Below, in pieces: positions 36,301 through 45,864 of a stretch of 53,999 bases of DNA (position 1 is its first letter; each line of letters opens with the position of its first letter). A program made the position numbers and the translations under genes. The notes beneath the pieces were generated by a model. That model saw nothing but the letters and a program-made list of their open reading frames with translations. It was not told the origin of the DNA and searched no databases. The stretch covers positions 1 through 53,999 of the forward strand of contig JAAURJ010000016.1 in NCBI GenBank assembly GCA_012032285.1, given 5' to 3'. The DNA is from Sphingomonadales bacterium (GTDB taxonomy: Bacteria > Pseudomonadota > Alphaproteobacteria > Sphingomonadales > Sphingomonadaceae).

Positions 36301-38653
36301 GTGACTGATTTTGACCAAAATACAGATTTACCGGCGAATATTTCGTTTCGGGCGCTTTTGGGGCTTGCCGAGCCCGTTGGCATGGATAGCGATTTTGTGC
36401 GCTCGATCCAGACACGCTCGCTGCGCGACCGTTCCTTTTTACGGGTGGCGATCAATCTGTTTTTCGCGGTTGTCGCGCTCGCTCTCTACCGGGAAACCGC
36501 GCCGATGTGGGCGACCATAGGCTGGCTGATCATTTTGTCGGCTTCCACGCTTATTCCTTCCACAAATTTGATAGCAATGCGGCCGTCCCGCGCCAATATT
36601 ATGGCAAATCTGATCTTTTGTTATTCCAGATTCATGCTGGTTTGACTGGGGTTGCATGGGGATCGGCATTTTTCCTGCTTGGCCTGCACGGCGATGTGAT
36701 GCAGATGCTCGGCCTGTGGTCGATTGCGCTGGCGATGATGGTTTATGCCTCGCTCTTGCTGCCCACCGCGCCCATGTCGGCCACGATTTTCATCAGCGTG
36801 ACCAGTGTGTGTGCTTCGGCGATTTTCGTATATCAAGAGGGTTATTATCTTGCCCTTGCGGCGCTGGCGATAGGCGGCTTGCTGATCGGAGCGACATTAC
36901 GATCAGCCCGGGCTCAGATATTGTTCGAAGTTGCAGGCAAGGTATTGCAGGATAAATCGGAGACGGTCAGCCTGCTGCTGCGCGAATTTGAAGATAGCGG
37001 TGCCGACTGGCTTTGGCAGACCGATACATCGCGCTGCGTTACCCATGTCAGCCCCCGTTTTGCTTATGCCTTGGGACAGGATCCCAAGACGATTGAGGGG
37101 CAACCTTTGCTCAAATTGATCGCGGGCGATGCATGGGAAAACGGGAAATATGATAAAGCCTTACACGATGTGGCCGACCGGCTTAAAAAACGCGAAGCGT
37201 TCAGCAATCTTATCGTTCCGGTTGTCATTAACGGGCAAAACCGCTGGTGGGAATTATCGGCTTCGCCCCGCTTTGGCGAAAATGGCAGCTTTTTGGGCTT
37301 TCGTGGCGTGGGTTCAAACGTCACTGAGCAACGCGAATCCGCCGACAAGATTTCGCATCTGGCCCGATTTGATACGTTGACGGGCCTGCCCAACCGGTTG
37401 CAATTGACCGAAACATTGGGAACGGCCCTGCAGGATTCGGACAAATGGCGGCGGCGCTGCGCCTTTTTGATGATCGACCTTGATCGGTTTAAGGCGGTGA
37501 ACGACACATTGGGGCATCCGATAGGCGACCGTTTGCTGGCGCAGGTGGCAAAGCGGTTGCAGCTGATTATGTCCGACAATGAATTGTGCGGCCGTTTGGG
37601 CGGCGATGAATTTGCCGTTGTCGTCAAGGATGCATCCAGCGCCGAATATCTGTCCCGGCTTGCAAAGCGGATTATCGAAGCTCTCTCGCGCCCTTATGAG
37701 GTGGATCAGAATAGCCTGTTCATCGGGGCCAGCGTCGGCAGTGCCTATGGCCCCGCCGATGGCCGCACCGTGGAACTGCTGATGCGCAGTGCCGATCTTG
37801 CGCTATACCGGTCAAAGGAAGTCGGCGGTAACAGCCATAATAGCTATCAGCATAAGCTGCACGCCAGCGCGGAGGAACGCCGCCTGATGGAGGTGGAACT
37901 GCGTGATGCGGTGGACAAGAAACAGCTTCATGTTGAATATCAACCAGTCGTCAACGCCGCAAACGACCATACATTGGTCGGCTTTGAAGCGCTCGTGCGC
38001 TGGAACAACCCCAAATTCGGCAATGTCTCACCCGGCAAATTCATTCCCGTTGCCGAAGATGCCCGGCTGATAGTGCCCATTGGCGAATGGGTGCTGCGCC
38101 AAGCCTGCTCTGATGCGATGCAATGGCCGGAAACGACCAAGGTTGCGGTCAATATCTCGGTGGATCAGCTAACGTCACCCGCCTTTATGGAAACGGTTAT
38201 CTCCGCTCTGCATGATAGCGGTCTGCCGGCCTGGCGGCTGGAATTGGAAGTGACCGAAAGCATTTTCCTGCGCGATGGCGGTTTGGCGATCAAGGTTTTG
38301 GAACGGATACGCGGTCTTGGGATCAAATTGTCGCTGGATGATTTTGGCACCGGCTATAGCTCGCTTGGCTATTTGTCCAATGTCCGTTTTGATACGATCA
38401 AAGTGGACCGCAGTTTTGTACAGGGCGCTGCAAAAACAAAGCCGAAAGCCTTGCCATTATCCGCGCGGTGGTCGCCATGGCCGATGCGCTCGATTTGTCC
38501 ACAACAGCAGAAGGCGTGGAGACAGAAGCAGAATTGAATCTGATCCAGGAACTGGGCTGCAAAAAAATTCAGGGCTATTATTTCGGCCGTCCAATGCGGT
38601 TTGCCGACAGTTTGGAACTGTTCAAAGCCGCACAAAGCAGGAATGTGGCATAA
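36301..38653 (+). CDS. Membrane PAS-GGDEF-EAL c-di-GMP enzyme (two frameshifts)
   Basis: Probable bifunctional c-di-GMP cyclase/phosphodiesterase. From GTG 36301: N-terminal part with five or six membrane helices (about 45-195), PAS domain (DWLWQTDTSRCVTHVSPRFA), GGDEF domain with an intact active site (RLGGDEFAVVV) and EAL domain (GFEALVRW, LSLDDFGTGYSSLGYL, KVDRSFV). Breaks at 36616-36619 (TTTT, one T short: ANLIFLLFQIHAG) and 38432-38436 (AAAAA, one A short: AAKNKAESLAIIRAV) both repair to a 784-residue protein ending AEGVETEAEL...RNVA. Catalytic residues of both domains seem present. Confidence 0.92.
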
Positions 38654-38655
38654 GG

Positions 38656-39489
38656 CTAAAGCCGCGCCGCGTGCCAGCGTAAATGCTCCGCCATGAAGGT
38701 GGAGATGAAAAAATAGCTATGGTCATAGCCATCCCGCATATTGAGCGTCAGGTCGATACCCGCATCGCGGCAGGCGGCATCCAATAATGCGGGCTGCAAC
38801 TGATCGTGCAGGAAATTGTCCGCCGTCCCTTGATCCACCAACAAAGCAGGGGTGCGGGCGCCATCCTTTATCAGGGCGCAGGCGTCATATTGCCGCCAAA
38901 TTGCCGGATCATCACCCAGATAACCGGTCAGCGCCTTTTGCCCCCATGGGCATTGGATGGGGCTAACGATCGGGGAAAAGGCGGAGATGCTTTTATAACG
39001 ATCGGGATTACGCATTCCGATGGTCAGCGCACCGTGCCCGCCCATGCTGTGCCCCATAATGGCCTGCCTGCTCCTGTCGGCCGGAAAATGCGCGGCGATG
39101 ATTTCGGGCAATTCATCCTCAATATAACTGCGCATCCGATATTGGGCGGCCCATGGATGGCGCAGCGCATCGACATAAAAGCCCGCGCCCTGACCGAAAT
39201 CATAAGCGTCATCATCGGGCACATCATTCCCGCGCGGGCTGGTATCGGGCGCAATGAAGATCAGGCCCAGCTTGGCGCAGGCGCGGCGATATTCGCCCTT
39301 TTCCATGACATTGGCATGGGTGCAGGTGAGGCCGGATAAATACCAGATCACGGGCAGCTTCGCGCCGGGATCATGCGGCGGGACAAAGACGGCAAATGTC
39401 ATGTCCGTCTTTGTCTGTGCCGATTTATGCCGGTATACGCCCTGAACCCCGCCAAAAGACAGGTTGGCCGATAGCGTTTCCAGCGTCAT
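38656..39489 (-). CDS. fghA: S-formylglutathione hydrolase
   Basis: Hydrolyses S-formylglutathione to formate and glutathione, second step of glutathione-dependent formaldehyde removal. Start ATG 39489 (MTLETLSANLSFGGVQGVYR), 277 residues, esterase D fold: oxyanion region WYLSGLTCTHANVMEKG, nucleophile GHSMGGHGALT (Ser about 147), Asp and His in LLVDQGTADNFL and GYDHSYFFIS. Begins seven bases after the VOC gene, in one operon with frmA. Confidence 0.97.
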   Translation of the reverse strand: MTLETLSANLSFGGVQGVYRHKSAQTKTDMTFAVFVPPHDPGAKLPVIWYLSGLTCTHANVMEKGEYRRACAKLGLIFIAPDTSPRGNDVPDDDAYDFGQGAGFYVDALRHPWAAQYRMRSYIEDELPEIIAAHFPADRSRQAIMGHSMGGHGALTIGMRNPDRYKSISAFSPIVSPIQCPWGQKALTGYLGDDPAIWRQYDACALIKDGARTPALLVDQGTADNFLHDQLQPALLDAACRDAGIDLTLNMRDGYDHSYFFISTFMAEHLRWHAARL

Positions 39490-39496
39490 GGAACCG

Positions 39497-39883
39497 TCAA
39501 CCCATACGCAGCAATGTGCAGATTTTATTGCCCGACGGGTCACGCAAATATGCAAGGTGCATTTTCATGCCGCCGCCTTCCCGAATGCCGGGCGGGTCTT
39601 CAATAGCGCTGCCGCCATGGGCAAGTCCGGCGGCGTGCCATGCCTCGGCCTGCTCTGCGCTTTCCACTGCAAAACCAATGGTGCTGCCATTGCCGCAGCT
39701 GGCGGGATTGCCGTCAATCGGGATTGACAGGCCGAATGTTCCGCGCTTGTCATAGTAGAAAAGCCGGCCCTTGGGATCGATCACCCCTTCGCGGTAACCA
39801 AGCACGCCCATGGTCGCGTCGTAAAATTTCTTTGCCTCGTCAATATCGCGGGCGCCCAGCATGATATGGCTGAACATAGACAT
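39497..39883 (-). CDS. VOC (glyoxalase-fold) protein in the formaldehyde operon
   Basis: 128 residues of the vicinal-oxygen-chelate fold: SHIMLGARDIDEAKKFYDAT start, GYREGVIDPKGRLFYYDKRG, GNPASCGNGSTIGFAVESAE, and YLRDPSGNKICTLLRMG end. AAGGAG seven bases before ATG 39883. Enzymatic substrate is unknown; placement between frmA and fghA suggests a thiol-adduct or aldehyde role, perhaps aiding formaldehyde-glutathione chemistry, which is inference only. Confidence 0.88.
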   Translation of the reverse strand: MSMFSHIMLGARDIDEAKKFYDATMGVLGYREGVIDPKGRLFYYDKRGTFGLSIPIDGNPASCGNGSTIGFAVESAEQAEAWHAAGLAHGGSAIEDPPGIREGGGMKMHLAYLRDPSGNKICTLLRMG

Positions 39884-39933
39884 AATATTCTCCTTCTTTT
39901 GTAGAACCTAATAACATTATCGCCGCCCTGCGC

Positions 39934-40024
39934 ATCATTGCGAGGAGCGGTGCGGCGAAGCAATCCGGGGGCGGGCTTGGCTGCTTTGGATTGCCGCGCC
40001 TCCTTTTGAAGGCTCGCAATGACG
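39934..40024. repeat. Palindromic interspersed repeat (REP-like)
   Basis: Outer inverted repeat CATTGCGAG (39936-39944) / CTCGCAATG (40013-40021) with inner GCAATCC (39959-39965) / GGATTGC (39988-39994). The ends CATTGCGAG..GAAGCAATCC belong to a repeat type widespread between bacterial genes. It fills the gap between frmA and the VOC gene and could stabilise or attenuate the operon mRNA. Confidence 0.8.
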
Positions 40025-40042
40025 GGCGTAATGAATATCACG

Positions 40043-41149
40043 CTAAAAAACAACAACGCTGCGGATGCTTTCGCCCTTGTGCATCAGGTCAAAAGCGGTG
40101 TTAATCTCTTCCAGTTTCAACACATGGGTGATCATCGGGTCAATCTGTATCTTTCCGTCCATATACCAATCGACAATTTTGGGCACATCGGTGCGGCCCT
40201 TTGCCCCGCCAAAGGCGGTGCCGCGCCAGTTGCGGCCGGTAACCAGTTGGAACGGGCGGGTGGCGATTTCTTTACCTGCTTCGGCAACGCCAATGATTAT
40301 GCTCGTCCCCCATCCCCGGTGACAGCATTCCAGCGCTTGGCGCATGACATCAGTATTCCCGGTGCAATCAAAACTGTAATCCGCTCCGCCGTCGAGCATA
40401 TCCACCAGATATGCGGTGACATCGGTAACATTTGCCGGATTGACGAAATCGGTCATGCCGAATTTGCGGCCCCATTCCTCTTTGGCAGGGTTTACATCAA
40501 CCCCGACAATCCGGTCCGCACCCGCCATTTTTGCGCCCTGTATGACATTAAGCCCAATGCCGCCAAGCCCGAAGATCACGACATTATCGCCGGGGCGGAC
40601 CTGCGCGGTATTTACAGCCGCCCCCACGCCGGTGGTCACGCCGCAGCCAATATAACAACTGGATTGAAAAGGCGCGTCCTTCCGAATTTTGGCCACCGCA
40701 ATTTCGGGCAAAACGGTGAAATTGGAAAAGGTGGAACAGCCCATATAATGATAAACAGCCTGACCCTTATAGCGGAAACGGCTGGTGCCGTCGGGCATTA
40801 CGCCCTTGCCCTGTGTCGCGCGGATGGCGGTGCATAAATTGGTTTTGCCCGAAAGGCAGCTTTTACACTGCCGGCATTCGGGTGTGTAAAGCGGGATAAC
40901 ATGGTCGCCGGGTTTCACGCTGGTGACGCCCGCACCCACATCGCGCACGATGCCAGCGCCTTCATGCCCCAAAACGGAGGGAAACAACCCTTCGCTATCC
41001 AATCCGTCCAGCGTATAGGCATCGGTGTGGCATATGCCGGTTGCCATAATCTCGATCAGCACTTCGCCTGCCTTTGGTCCTTCTAGATCCAGTTCGACAA
41101 TTTCGAGCGGGCGTTTGGCTTCAAAGGCGACAGCGGCTTTGGTCTTCAT
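40043..41149 (-). CDS. frmA: S-(hydroxymethyl)glutathione dehydrogenase (class III ADH)
   Basis: Oxidises the formaldehyde-glutathione adduct to S-formylglutathione with NAD. 368 residues, zinc ADH: catalytic zinc site in [14 protein letters not shown] and GHEGAGIV, structural zinc Cys cluster [16 protein letters not shown], coenzyme motif [13 protein letters not shown]. The [10 protein letters not shown] and long [13 protein letters not shown] segments are class III specific. I start at the second ATG (41149), since GGAGAG sits too close to 41152. First gene of the frmA-VOC-fghA operon; divergent from purU. Confidence 0.97.
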   Translation of the reverse strand: MKTKAAVAFEAKRPLEIVELDLEGPKAGEVLIEIMATGICHTDAYTLDGLDSEGLFPSVLGHEGAGIVRDVGAGVTSVKPGDHVIPLYTPECRQCKSCLSGKTNLCTAIRATQGKGVMPDGTSRFRYKGQAVYHYMGCSTFSNFTVLPEIAVAKIRKDAPFQSSCYIGCGVTTGVGAAVNTAQVRPGDNVVIFGLGGIGLNVIQGAKMAGADRIVGVDVNPAKEEWGRKFGMTDFVNPANVTDVTAYLVDMLDGGADYSFDCTGNTDVMRQALECCHRGWGTSIIIGVAEAGKEIATRPFQLVTGRNWRGTAFGGAKGRTDVPKIVDWYMDGKIQIDPMITHVLKLEEINTAFDLMHKGESIRSVVVF

Positions 41150-41208
41150 CATCTCTCTCCATTGAATCTCTTTTTTTATTCATCCCTTTGTGCAACAGGA
41201 ACGCTATT

Positions 41209-42072
41209 ATGTCATTACACAAGTTCGTTATGTCGCTTTCCTGCGACGATCAACCTGGCCTTGTCGCCGCCGTCACCACCATGTTGGCGCAGCTTGGCGG
41301 CAATGTCCTTGAATCGCAGCAATATGACGATCTGGAACAGAAACGGTTTTTCATGCGCATCGGGTTCGATTTTCCCGATAGCGATATGGATTTGCACGCG
41401 GTCCGCTCCGCTTTTGCGCCGCTGGTCAAAAAATACGCGATGGACTGGAAATTATGCGACAATAATGCATCGCGTAAGGTGTTAATCCTGGTGTCGAAAT
41501 TTGACCATTGCCTTGTCGACCTGCTCTACCGCATGAGCACGGGGGAGCTTAATATGGAGGTGGTGGGCATAATTTCCAACCATCCCAAAGAGGCGATCAA
41601 CAGCGCGCTGATCGGCGATATTCCTTTCCACCATTTGCCCGTGACAGGTGAGACAAAGGCCGTGCAAGAGGCCGGGATAAAGGCAATAGTCGAGGATACA
41701 GGCGCGGAGCTGGTGGTCCTTGCCCGCTATATGCAGATATTGTCCGATGATCTGGCCGCCTATTTACAGGGGCGCTGTATCAATATCCACCATAGCTTCC
41801 TGCCTGGGTTTAAGGGCGCAAAACCTTATCATCAGGCCTATGATCGCGGAGTCAAAATGATCGGCGCGACCGCCCATTATGTTACCACGGATCTGGACGA
41901 AGGCCCGATCATCCACCAAAATGCCGAAAGCATCACGCATAGCGATACACCCAGCGATCTGGTCCGCAAAGGCCGCGACATTGAACGCCGCGTTTTGGCC
42001 GCGGCGGTGCATCTGCATTTGAATGACCGGGTGTTTTTGAACGGTTCCAAAACCGTTGTGTTTAAGGATTAG
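41209..42072 (+). CDS. purU: Formyltetrahydrofolate deformylase
   Basis: Hydrolyses 10-formyl-THF to formate and THF. Start ATG 41209 with AGGAA eight bases upstream; 287 residues. N-terminal ACT domain (SCDDQPGLVAAVTTMLAQLG) and formyltransferase-like domain with catalytic Asn-His (INIHHSFLPGFKGAKPYHQA) and Asp (YVTTDLDEGPII). Divergent from frmA across 59 bases: the formaldehyde pathway and the folate pathway both yield formate, so shared control is plausible. Confidence 0.96.
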   Translation: MSLHKFVMSLSCDDQPGLVAAVTTMLAQLGGNVLESQQYDDLEQKRFFMRIGFDFPDSDMDLHAVRSAFAPLVKKYAMDWKLCDNNASRKVLILVSKFDHCLVDLLYRMSTGELNMEVVGIISNHPKEAINSALIGDIPFHHLPVTGETKAVQEAGIKAIVEDTGAELVVLARYMQILSDDLAAYLQGRCINIHHSFLPGFKGAKPYHQAYDRGVKMIGATAHYVTTDLDEGPIIHQNAESITHSDTPSDLVRKGRDIERRVLAAAVHLHLNDRVFLNGSKTVVFKD

Positions 42073-42081
42073 GGGGCGGCC

Positions 42082-42867
42082 CTAATCGATAAAATTCGCA
42101 GCGCGTTTTTGCATGAAGGCCATCACAGCCTCTATTTGATTGGGGTGGCTGGCAACGCCGTCCTGTTCGCGCGATTCCATCATCAATATCGCATCCTCAT
42201 CCATATCGGGCAGGGCGTTGATCAACCGTTTTGCCGCCTGAATCGCATGGGGGTTTTTGCCCGCTATCTCCCGGGCGAGTTCCATCGCTTTGGCATGGGG
42301 ATCATCCGATAAATGACTAGCAAAGCCAAGCTCCCCAGCTTCTTCGCCGGAAAAAATACGGTTGGTATAGGTGAGTTCACGAAGCACATCGTCGCGCACA
42401 AAATTGCGCCATGTGGCATAGCTGCCCATATCGGGGATCAGGCCCCAGCGCATTTCCATGATCGACATTTTTGCGGCCGGATGAACGATGCGTATATCGG
42501 CCGCGCTCGCAAATTGTAGGCCGCCGCCAATACAGGCACCATGTACAGCGGCGATCACCGGCGCAGGCAAGCGCCGCCATTGCAGCACAATATGCTGGAA
42601 GATATTGGCATTGCCATGGCTGCGATCGGTAAGGTTGGTGGTGACGGCATTGCCCGGTTGGAACAGCGACATATCCAGCCCGGCGCAAAATGCATCGCCA
42701 TTACCCGACAAGACCACAGCGCGCACGCCCTTGGCAGCGGACAGCTCTTTGCCGGCTTCGATTATTGCGTCAATCTGTTCCCGGTCAAGCGCGTTCAGCT
42801 TATCGGGGCGGTTAAAGCGGACATCGGCAATATGGTCCTGAATATCTATTGTAACGCGGGCGGTCAT
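42082..42867 (-). CDS. Crotonase/enoyl-CoA hydratase family protein
   Basis: 261 residues, crotonase fold acting on acyl-CoA. Oxyanion-hole segments: AVVLSGNGDAFCAGLDMSL (about 50-68) and AAVHGACIGGGLQFASAADI (about 108-127). Ser/Thr in place of the classical catalytic Glu pair cannot be excluded; MRWGLIPDMG suggests a hydratase/isomerase or hydrolase subgroup. Last gene of a thioesterase-isomerase-crotonase operon. Confidence 0.9.
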   Translation of the reverse strand: MTARVTIDIQDHIADVRFNRPDKLNALDREQIDAIIEAGKELSAAKGVRAVVLSGNGDAFCAGLDMSLFQPGNAVTTNLTDRSHGNANIFQHIVLQWRRLPAPVIAAVHGACIGGGLQFASAADIRIVHPAAKMSIMEMRWGLIPDMGSYATWRNFVRDDVLRELTYTNRIFSGEEAGELGFASHLSDDPHAKAMELAREIAGKNPHAIQAAKRLINALPDMDEDAILMMESREQDGVASHPNQIEAVMAFMQKRAANFID

Positions 42868-42885
42868 ATCTTTCTCCCTCTTGTC

Positions 42886-43500
42886 CTATCGCGCGGCTTT
42901 AATCTTGGCTTCTATCAGCGGCAATTGGTCATTGCCAAAATACATATCATCGCCGTTTACAAATATCGACGGCGAACCATAGCCGCCCCGTGCAATCACC
43001 TCTTCGGTGTTGCTGCGCAGCCGGTCTTTCACCGCCTGTTCCTGCGTCCGCGCGATCAGCGCCTGTCCGTCAAAACCCGCGGCATCGGCAATGCCCGCCA
43101 ATATGGCCGGATCATCCAGATTGGCCTGCCCGGTAAAATAGGCGGTAAAGGCGGCCTCGGCAAAATGTTCCAGTGCGTCCTGATCCTCTTCCAAGGCGCA
43201 GCAAGCCCGCATGGCCAGCACGCTTTTTAAGGGGTGGTGCGGGGAGGGAAAACGCATCGTCACCCCGGCGAGAGCGGCCCAGTCTTTCAGCGATTTTGCA
43301 TAATGCCGCGCTTTTGGCCCGCGCATATCCTCCCTCGCGGCGTAAACCGCCGGGTTCACCGCATTGAATACACCGCCGACCAATATCGGCCGCCAGACAA
43401 TAGCGGCGCCATGCTTCGCAACAACCGGACGGATATTGTGAAAGGCAAGGCAGGTCCAGGGGCTGGAGAGATCAAAGAAAAATTCGACTTTTGCATTCAT
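42886..43500 (-). CDS. 2-hydroxychromene-2-carboxylate isomerase family (DsbA-like)
   Basis: 204 residues of the kappa-GST/DsbA fold: FFDLSSPWTCLAFHNIRPV (active-site Ser where DsbA has Cys), WRPILVGGVFNAVNP, and YGSPSIFVNGDDMYFGNDQLPLI end. In naphthalene degradation this family isomerises 2-hydroxychromene-2-carboxylate using glutathione; here it is in an acyl-CoA context, so substrate is uncertain. Its ATG overlaps the upstream thioesterase stop by four bases. Confidence 0.9.
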   Translation of the reverse strand: MNAKVEFFFDLSSPWTCLAFHNIRPVVAKHGAAIVWRPILVGGVFNAVNPAVYAAREDMRGPKARHYAKSLKDWAALAGVTMRFPSPHHPLKSVLAMRACCALEEDQDALEHFAEAAFTAYFTGQANLDDPAILAGIADAAGFDGQALIARTQEQAVKDRLRSNTEEVIARGGYGSPSIFVNGDDMYFGNDQLPLIEAKIKAAR

Positions 43501-43941
43501 TGCTGCGTTTCTCCTTGCGCGTCAAAGTCGGTAAATTCCTTGCCAAGCCATTGCGGGAGCGGCGCGGGCCGGTGCGTTGCTAAGTCGACATGGACATAGA
43601 CCATTTCAATCTCGGCACGCAAATCATCCTGCTGCGTCTCGGTGCCATGGATTTCGACAAGCTGGGTAAAACTGGTCCGTCCGACGTGAAGCGTGCGGAC
43701 CATGACTTCGATTATCTCATCCGGTCGGATGGGAGCGGACCATAGGATCGTTGCTTTTTTCACATGGGTTTTGCACTTGGGTATCGGGATATTTCTGTGC
43801 AAAATTCAATGCCCGCCAATATTCGGTGATCGCTATATCGGCATAGTCAAGATACCGGGCATTAAAGACAATTCCTTGCGCATCGGTTTCCGCCCAACGG
43901 ACGCGGAATTGATGGTGAAAGGCAAAATCGGTGCGGGACAT
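43497..43941 (-). CDS. 4-hydroxybenzoyl-CoA thioesterase family (hotdog, frameshifted)
   Basis: Start MSRTDFAFHHQFRVRWAETD with the catalytic Asp of the FRVRWAETDAQGIVFNARYLDY hotdog helix. The frame breaks between 43755 and 43774: removing one base from the A6 run or a neighbouring run restores a beta-rich C-terminus (ATILWSAPIRPDEIIEVMVR, QLVEIHGTETQQD). Repaired length 147 residues is normal. Hydrolyses an acyl-CoA. The break is probably a homopolymer over-call. First gene of the operon with the isomerase and crotonase. Confidence 0.87.
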
Positions 43942-44055
43942 GATTAGGTCGATGCCCTATTTCGGCGGTGGTGACAAGCCTGTCGCAAGGCATGATTTTT
44001 GCGCTTGTCTTTTCAATTTTTCCGCCGCACAAAAAGGCTTTGAACAGGGGGCAAT

Positions 44056-44496
44056 ATGGAATGGATGTTCTTACCGTTTAAACGTTATGCCGAATTTCAT
44101 GGCCGGTCATGCCGCCGTGAATATTGGATGTTCACGCTGCTGCAATTTTGTGTCCTGATGGTGGCGATATTGATACCGGGCGTTCTGACCGGATTTGAAT
44201 TTCTGGAACAGGAAAGCGCGAGATTTGATTTTGGAGGAATGTTGTTTTTTATACTTTTGGGAATTTTGTTTTTCATCTTCTTAATCCCTTCGATAGCCGT
44301 CAATATCCGCCGCTGGCATGATTTGGGCTATTCGGGTTGGATGTTCGTGATTTTTGCGGTGGTAGGCGCTATCCCCTATATCGGGGGGATAGCGTCTATT
44401 GTGAATATCATCTGGTTCACCCAGCGCGGCACCATCGGGGCCAACCAATATGGAGAAGACCCGCTTGGAGAAGAATATGTGGCCCCGATCGTTTAG
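44056..44496 (+). CDS. DUF805 inner-membrane protein
   Basis: 146 residues, AGGGGG five bases before ATG. DUF805 signature FKRYAEFHGRSCRREYWMFTLL, then three more membrane helices (about 30-48, 60-80, 98-120) with IPSIAVNIRRWHDLGYSGW and the C-terminal WFTQRGTIGANQYGEDP. Function unknown; common in proteobacterial inner membranes. Confidence 0.92.
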   Translation: MEWMFLPFKRYAEFHGRSCRREYWMFTLLQFCVLMVAILIPGVLTGFEFLEQESARFDFGGMLFFILLGILFFIFLIPSIAVNIRRWHDLGYSGWMFVIFAVVGAIPYIGGIASIVNIIWFTQRGTIGANQYGEDPLGEEYVAPIV

Positions 44497-44548
44497 GATC
44501 ACGGCCATAGGCTAAGGGCCGGCGGTTTATTGCGCGGCCCTTACCCGA

Positions 44549-45760
44549 TCAAACCGCCTCTTTTTCTGCCGGGGTGGTGACACCCATGCTTTGCAGATAT
44601 TTTTTTACATTGCGCGCCGCTTGCCGGATCCGCTGTTCATTTTCCACAAGCGCGATGCGGACATAGCCTTCGCCATCTTCGCCATAGCCAACGCCCGGAG
44701 CGACAGCGACGCCAGCCTGGGTCAGCAACTGTTTGGAAAATTCAAGGCTGCCCATATTATGCAGTTTGGGGGGCAATGGTGCCCATGCAAACATGGATGC
44801 GGGCGGGGCGGGAATATCCCATCCGGCGCGCCCAAAGCTTTCGACCAGAACATCGCGGCGTTTGTGATAAAGCTGCCTATTCTGCTCGACAATATCCTGC
44901 GGACCATTGAGCGCGGCGCAGGCGGCGGCCTGTATCGGCGTGAACGCGCCATAATCAATATAGCTTTTCACCCGCGTCAGCGCGGAGATCAGCGTTTTAT
45001 TGCCAACCGCAAATCCGACGCGCCATCCCGCCATGGAATAGGTTTTCGACAAGGAGGTAAATTCCACCGCCACATCTTTGGCGCCCTTTGCCTGAAGGAT
45101 AGAGGGGGTAGGCTTGCCATCATAATAAAGCTCTGAATAAGCCAGATCGGACAGGATCCAGACCTTATTCTCCTTTGCCCAGGCGACCAGCCGTTCGTAA
45201 AAGGCAAGGTCCACCGTCTCCGCTGTCGGGTTGGACGGATAATTAACCACCAGCAAGGTGGGGCGCGGCACAGTGAAGGCCATAGCGCGTTCCAGCGTTT
45301 CAAAATAGCGTTCATCGGGCGTGGTCGGAACGCTGCGCACCGTTGCCCCTGCAATAATGAAGCCGAATGTGTGGATCGGATAGCTTGGATTGGGGGCCAA
45401 TATGCAATCCCCCGGCGCGGTGATGGCGGTGGCCAGGCTCGCCAGCCCTTCCTTCGATCCCAAAGTTACCACCACTTCGGTTTCTGGGTCCAGATCGACA
45501 CCAAAGCGGCGGCCATAATAATTGGCCTGTGCCTTGCGAAGACCGGGTATTCCTTTCGATGCGGAATAACCATGGGCATCGGGTTTTTGCGCCACTTCGC
45601 ACAATTTTTCAATGACGTGCGGCGGCGGCGGCAAGTCGGGATTGCCCATGCCAAGGTCAATTATATCCTCGCCCGCCGCCCGCGCCGCCGCCCGCATCGC
45701 ATTGACTTCTGCGATGACATAAGGGGGCAGGCGTTTTACGCGGTAGAAATCTTCGGACAT
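44549..45760 (-). CDS. alaC: Aminotransferase, AlaC/alanine transaminase type
   Basis: PLP class I/II transaminase. Start ATG 45760 (MSEDFYRVKRLPPYVIAEVN), GGAAAG before it; 403 residues. MGNPDLPPPPHVIEKL, NYPSNPTAETVD, and PLP Lys in TSLSKTYSMAGWRVGF. The start and the GNPDLPPP segment match AlaC (pyruvate to alanine), though LL-diaminopimelate aminotransferases are close relatives. Monocistronic; upstream gene malate synthase is 104 bases away on the same strand. Confidence 0.88.
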   Translation of the reverse strand: MSEDFYRVKRLPPYVIAEVNAMRAAARAAGEDIIDLGMGNPDLPPPPHVIEKLCEVAQKPDAHGYSASKGIPGLRKAQANYYGRRFGVDLDPETEVVVTLGSKEGLASLATAITAPGDCILAPNPSYPIHTFGFIIAGATVRSVPTTPDERYFETLERAMAFTVPRPTLLVVNYPSNPTAETVDLAFYERLVAWAKENKVWILSDLAYSELYYDGKPTPSILQAKGAKDVAVEFTSLSKTYSMAGWRVGFAVGNKTLISALTRVKSYIDYGAFTPIQAAACAALNGPQDIVEQNRQLYHKRRDVLVESFGRAGWDIPAPPASMFAWAPLPPKLHNMGSLEFSKQLLTQAGVAVAPGVGYGEDGEGYVRIALVENEQRIRQAARNVKKYLQSMGVTTPAEKEAV

Positions 45761-45864
45761 AATCACTTTCCGTTTTGGGTTGATAATTTTCAACCCATGC
45801 GGGATTTTAACGCAAACTTCCAGCAAAAGCTTGTCCGGCGATATTTTTGCTTTGCTGGCTTCCG

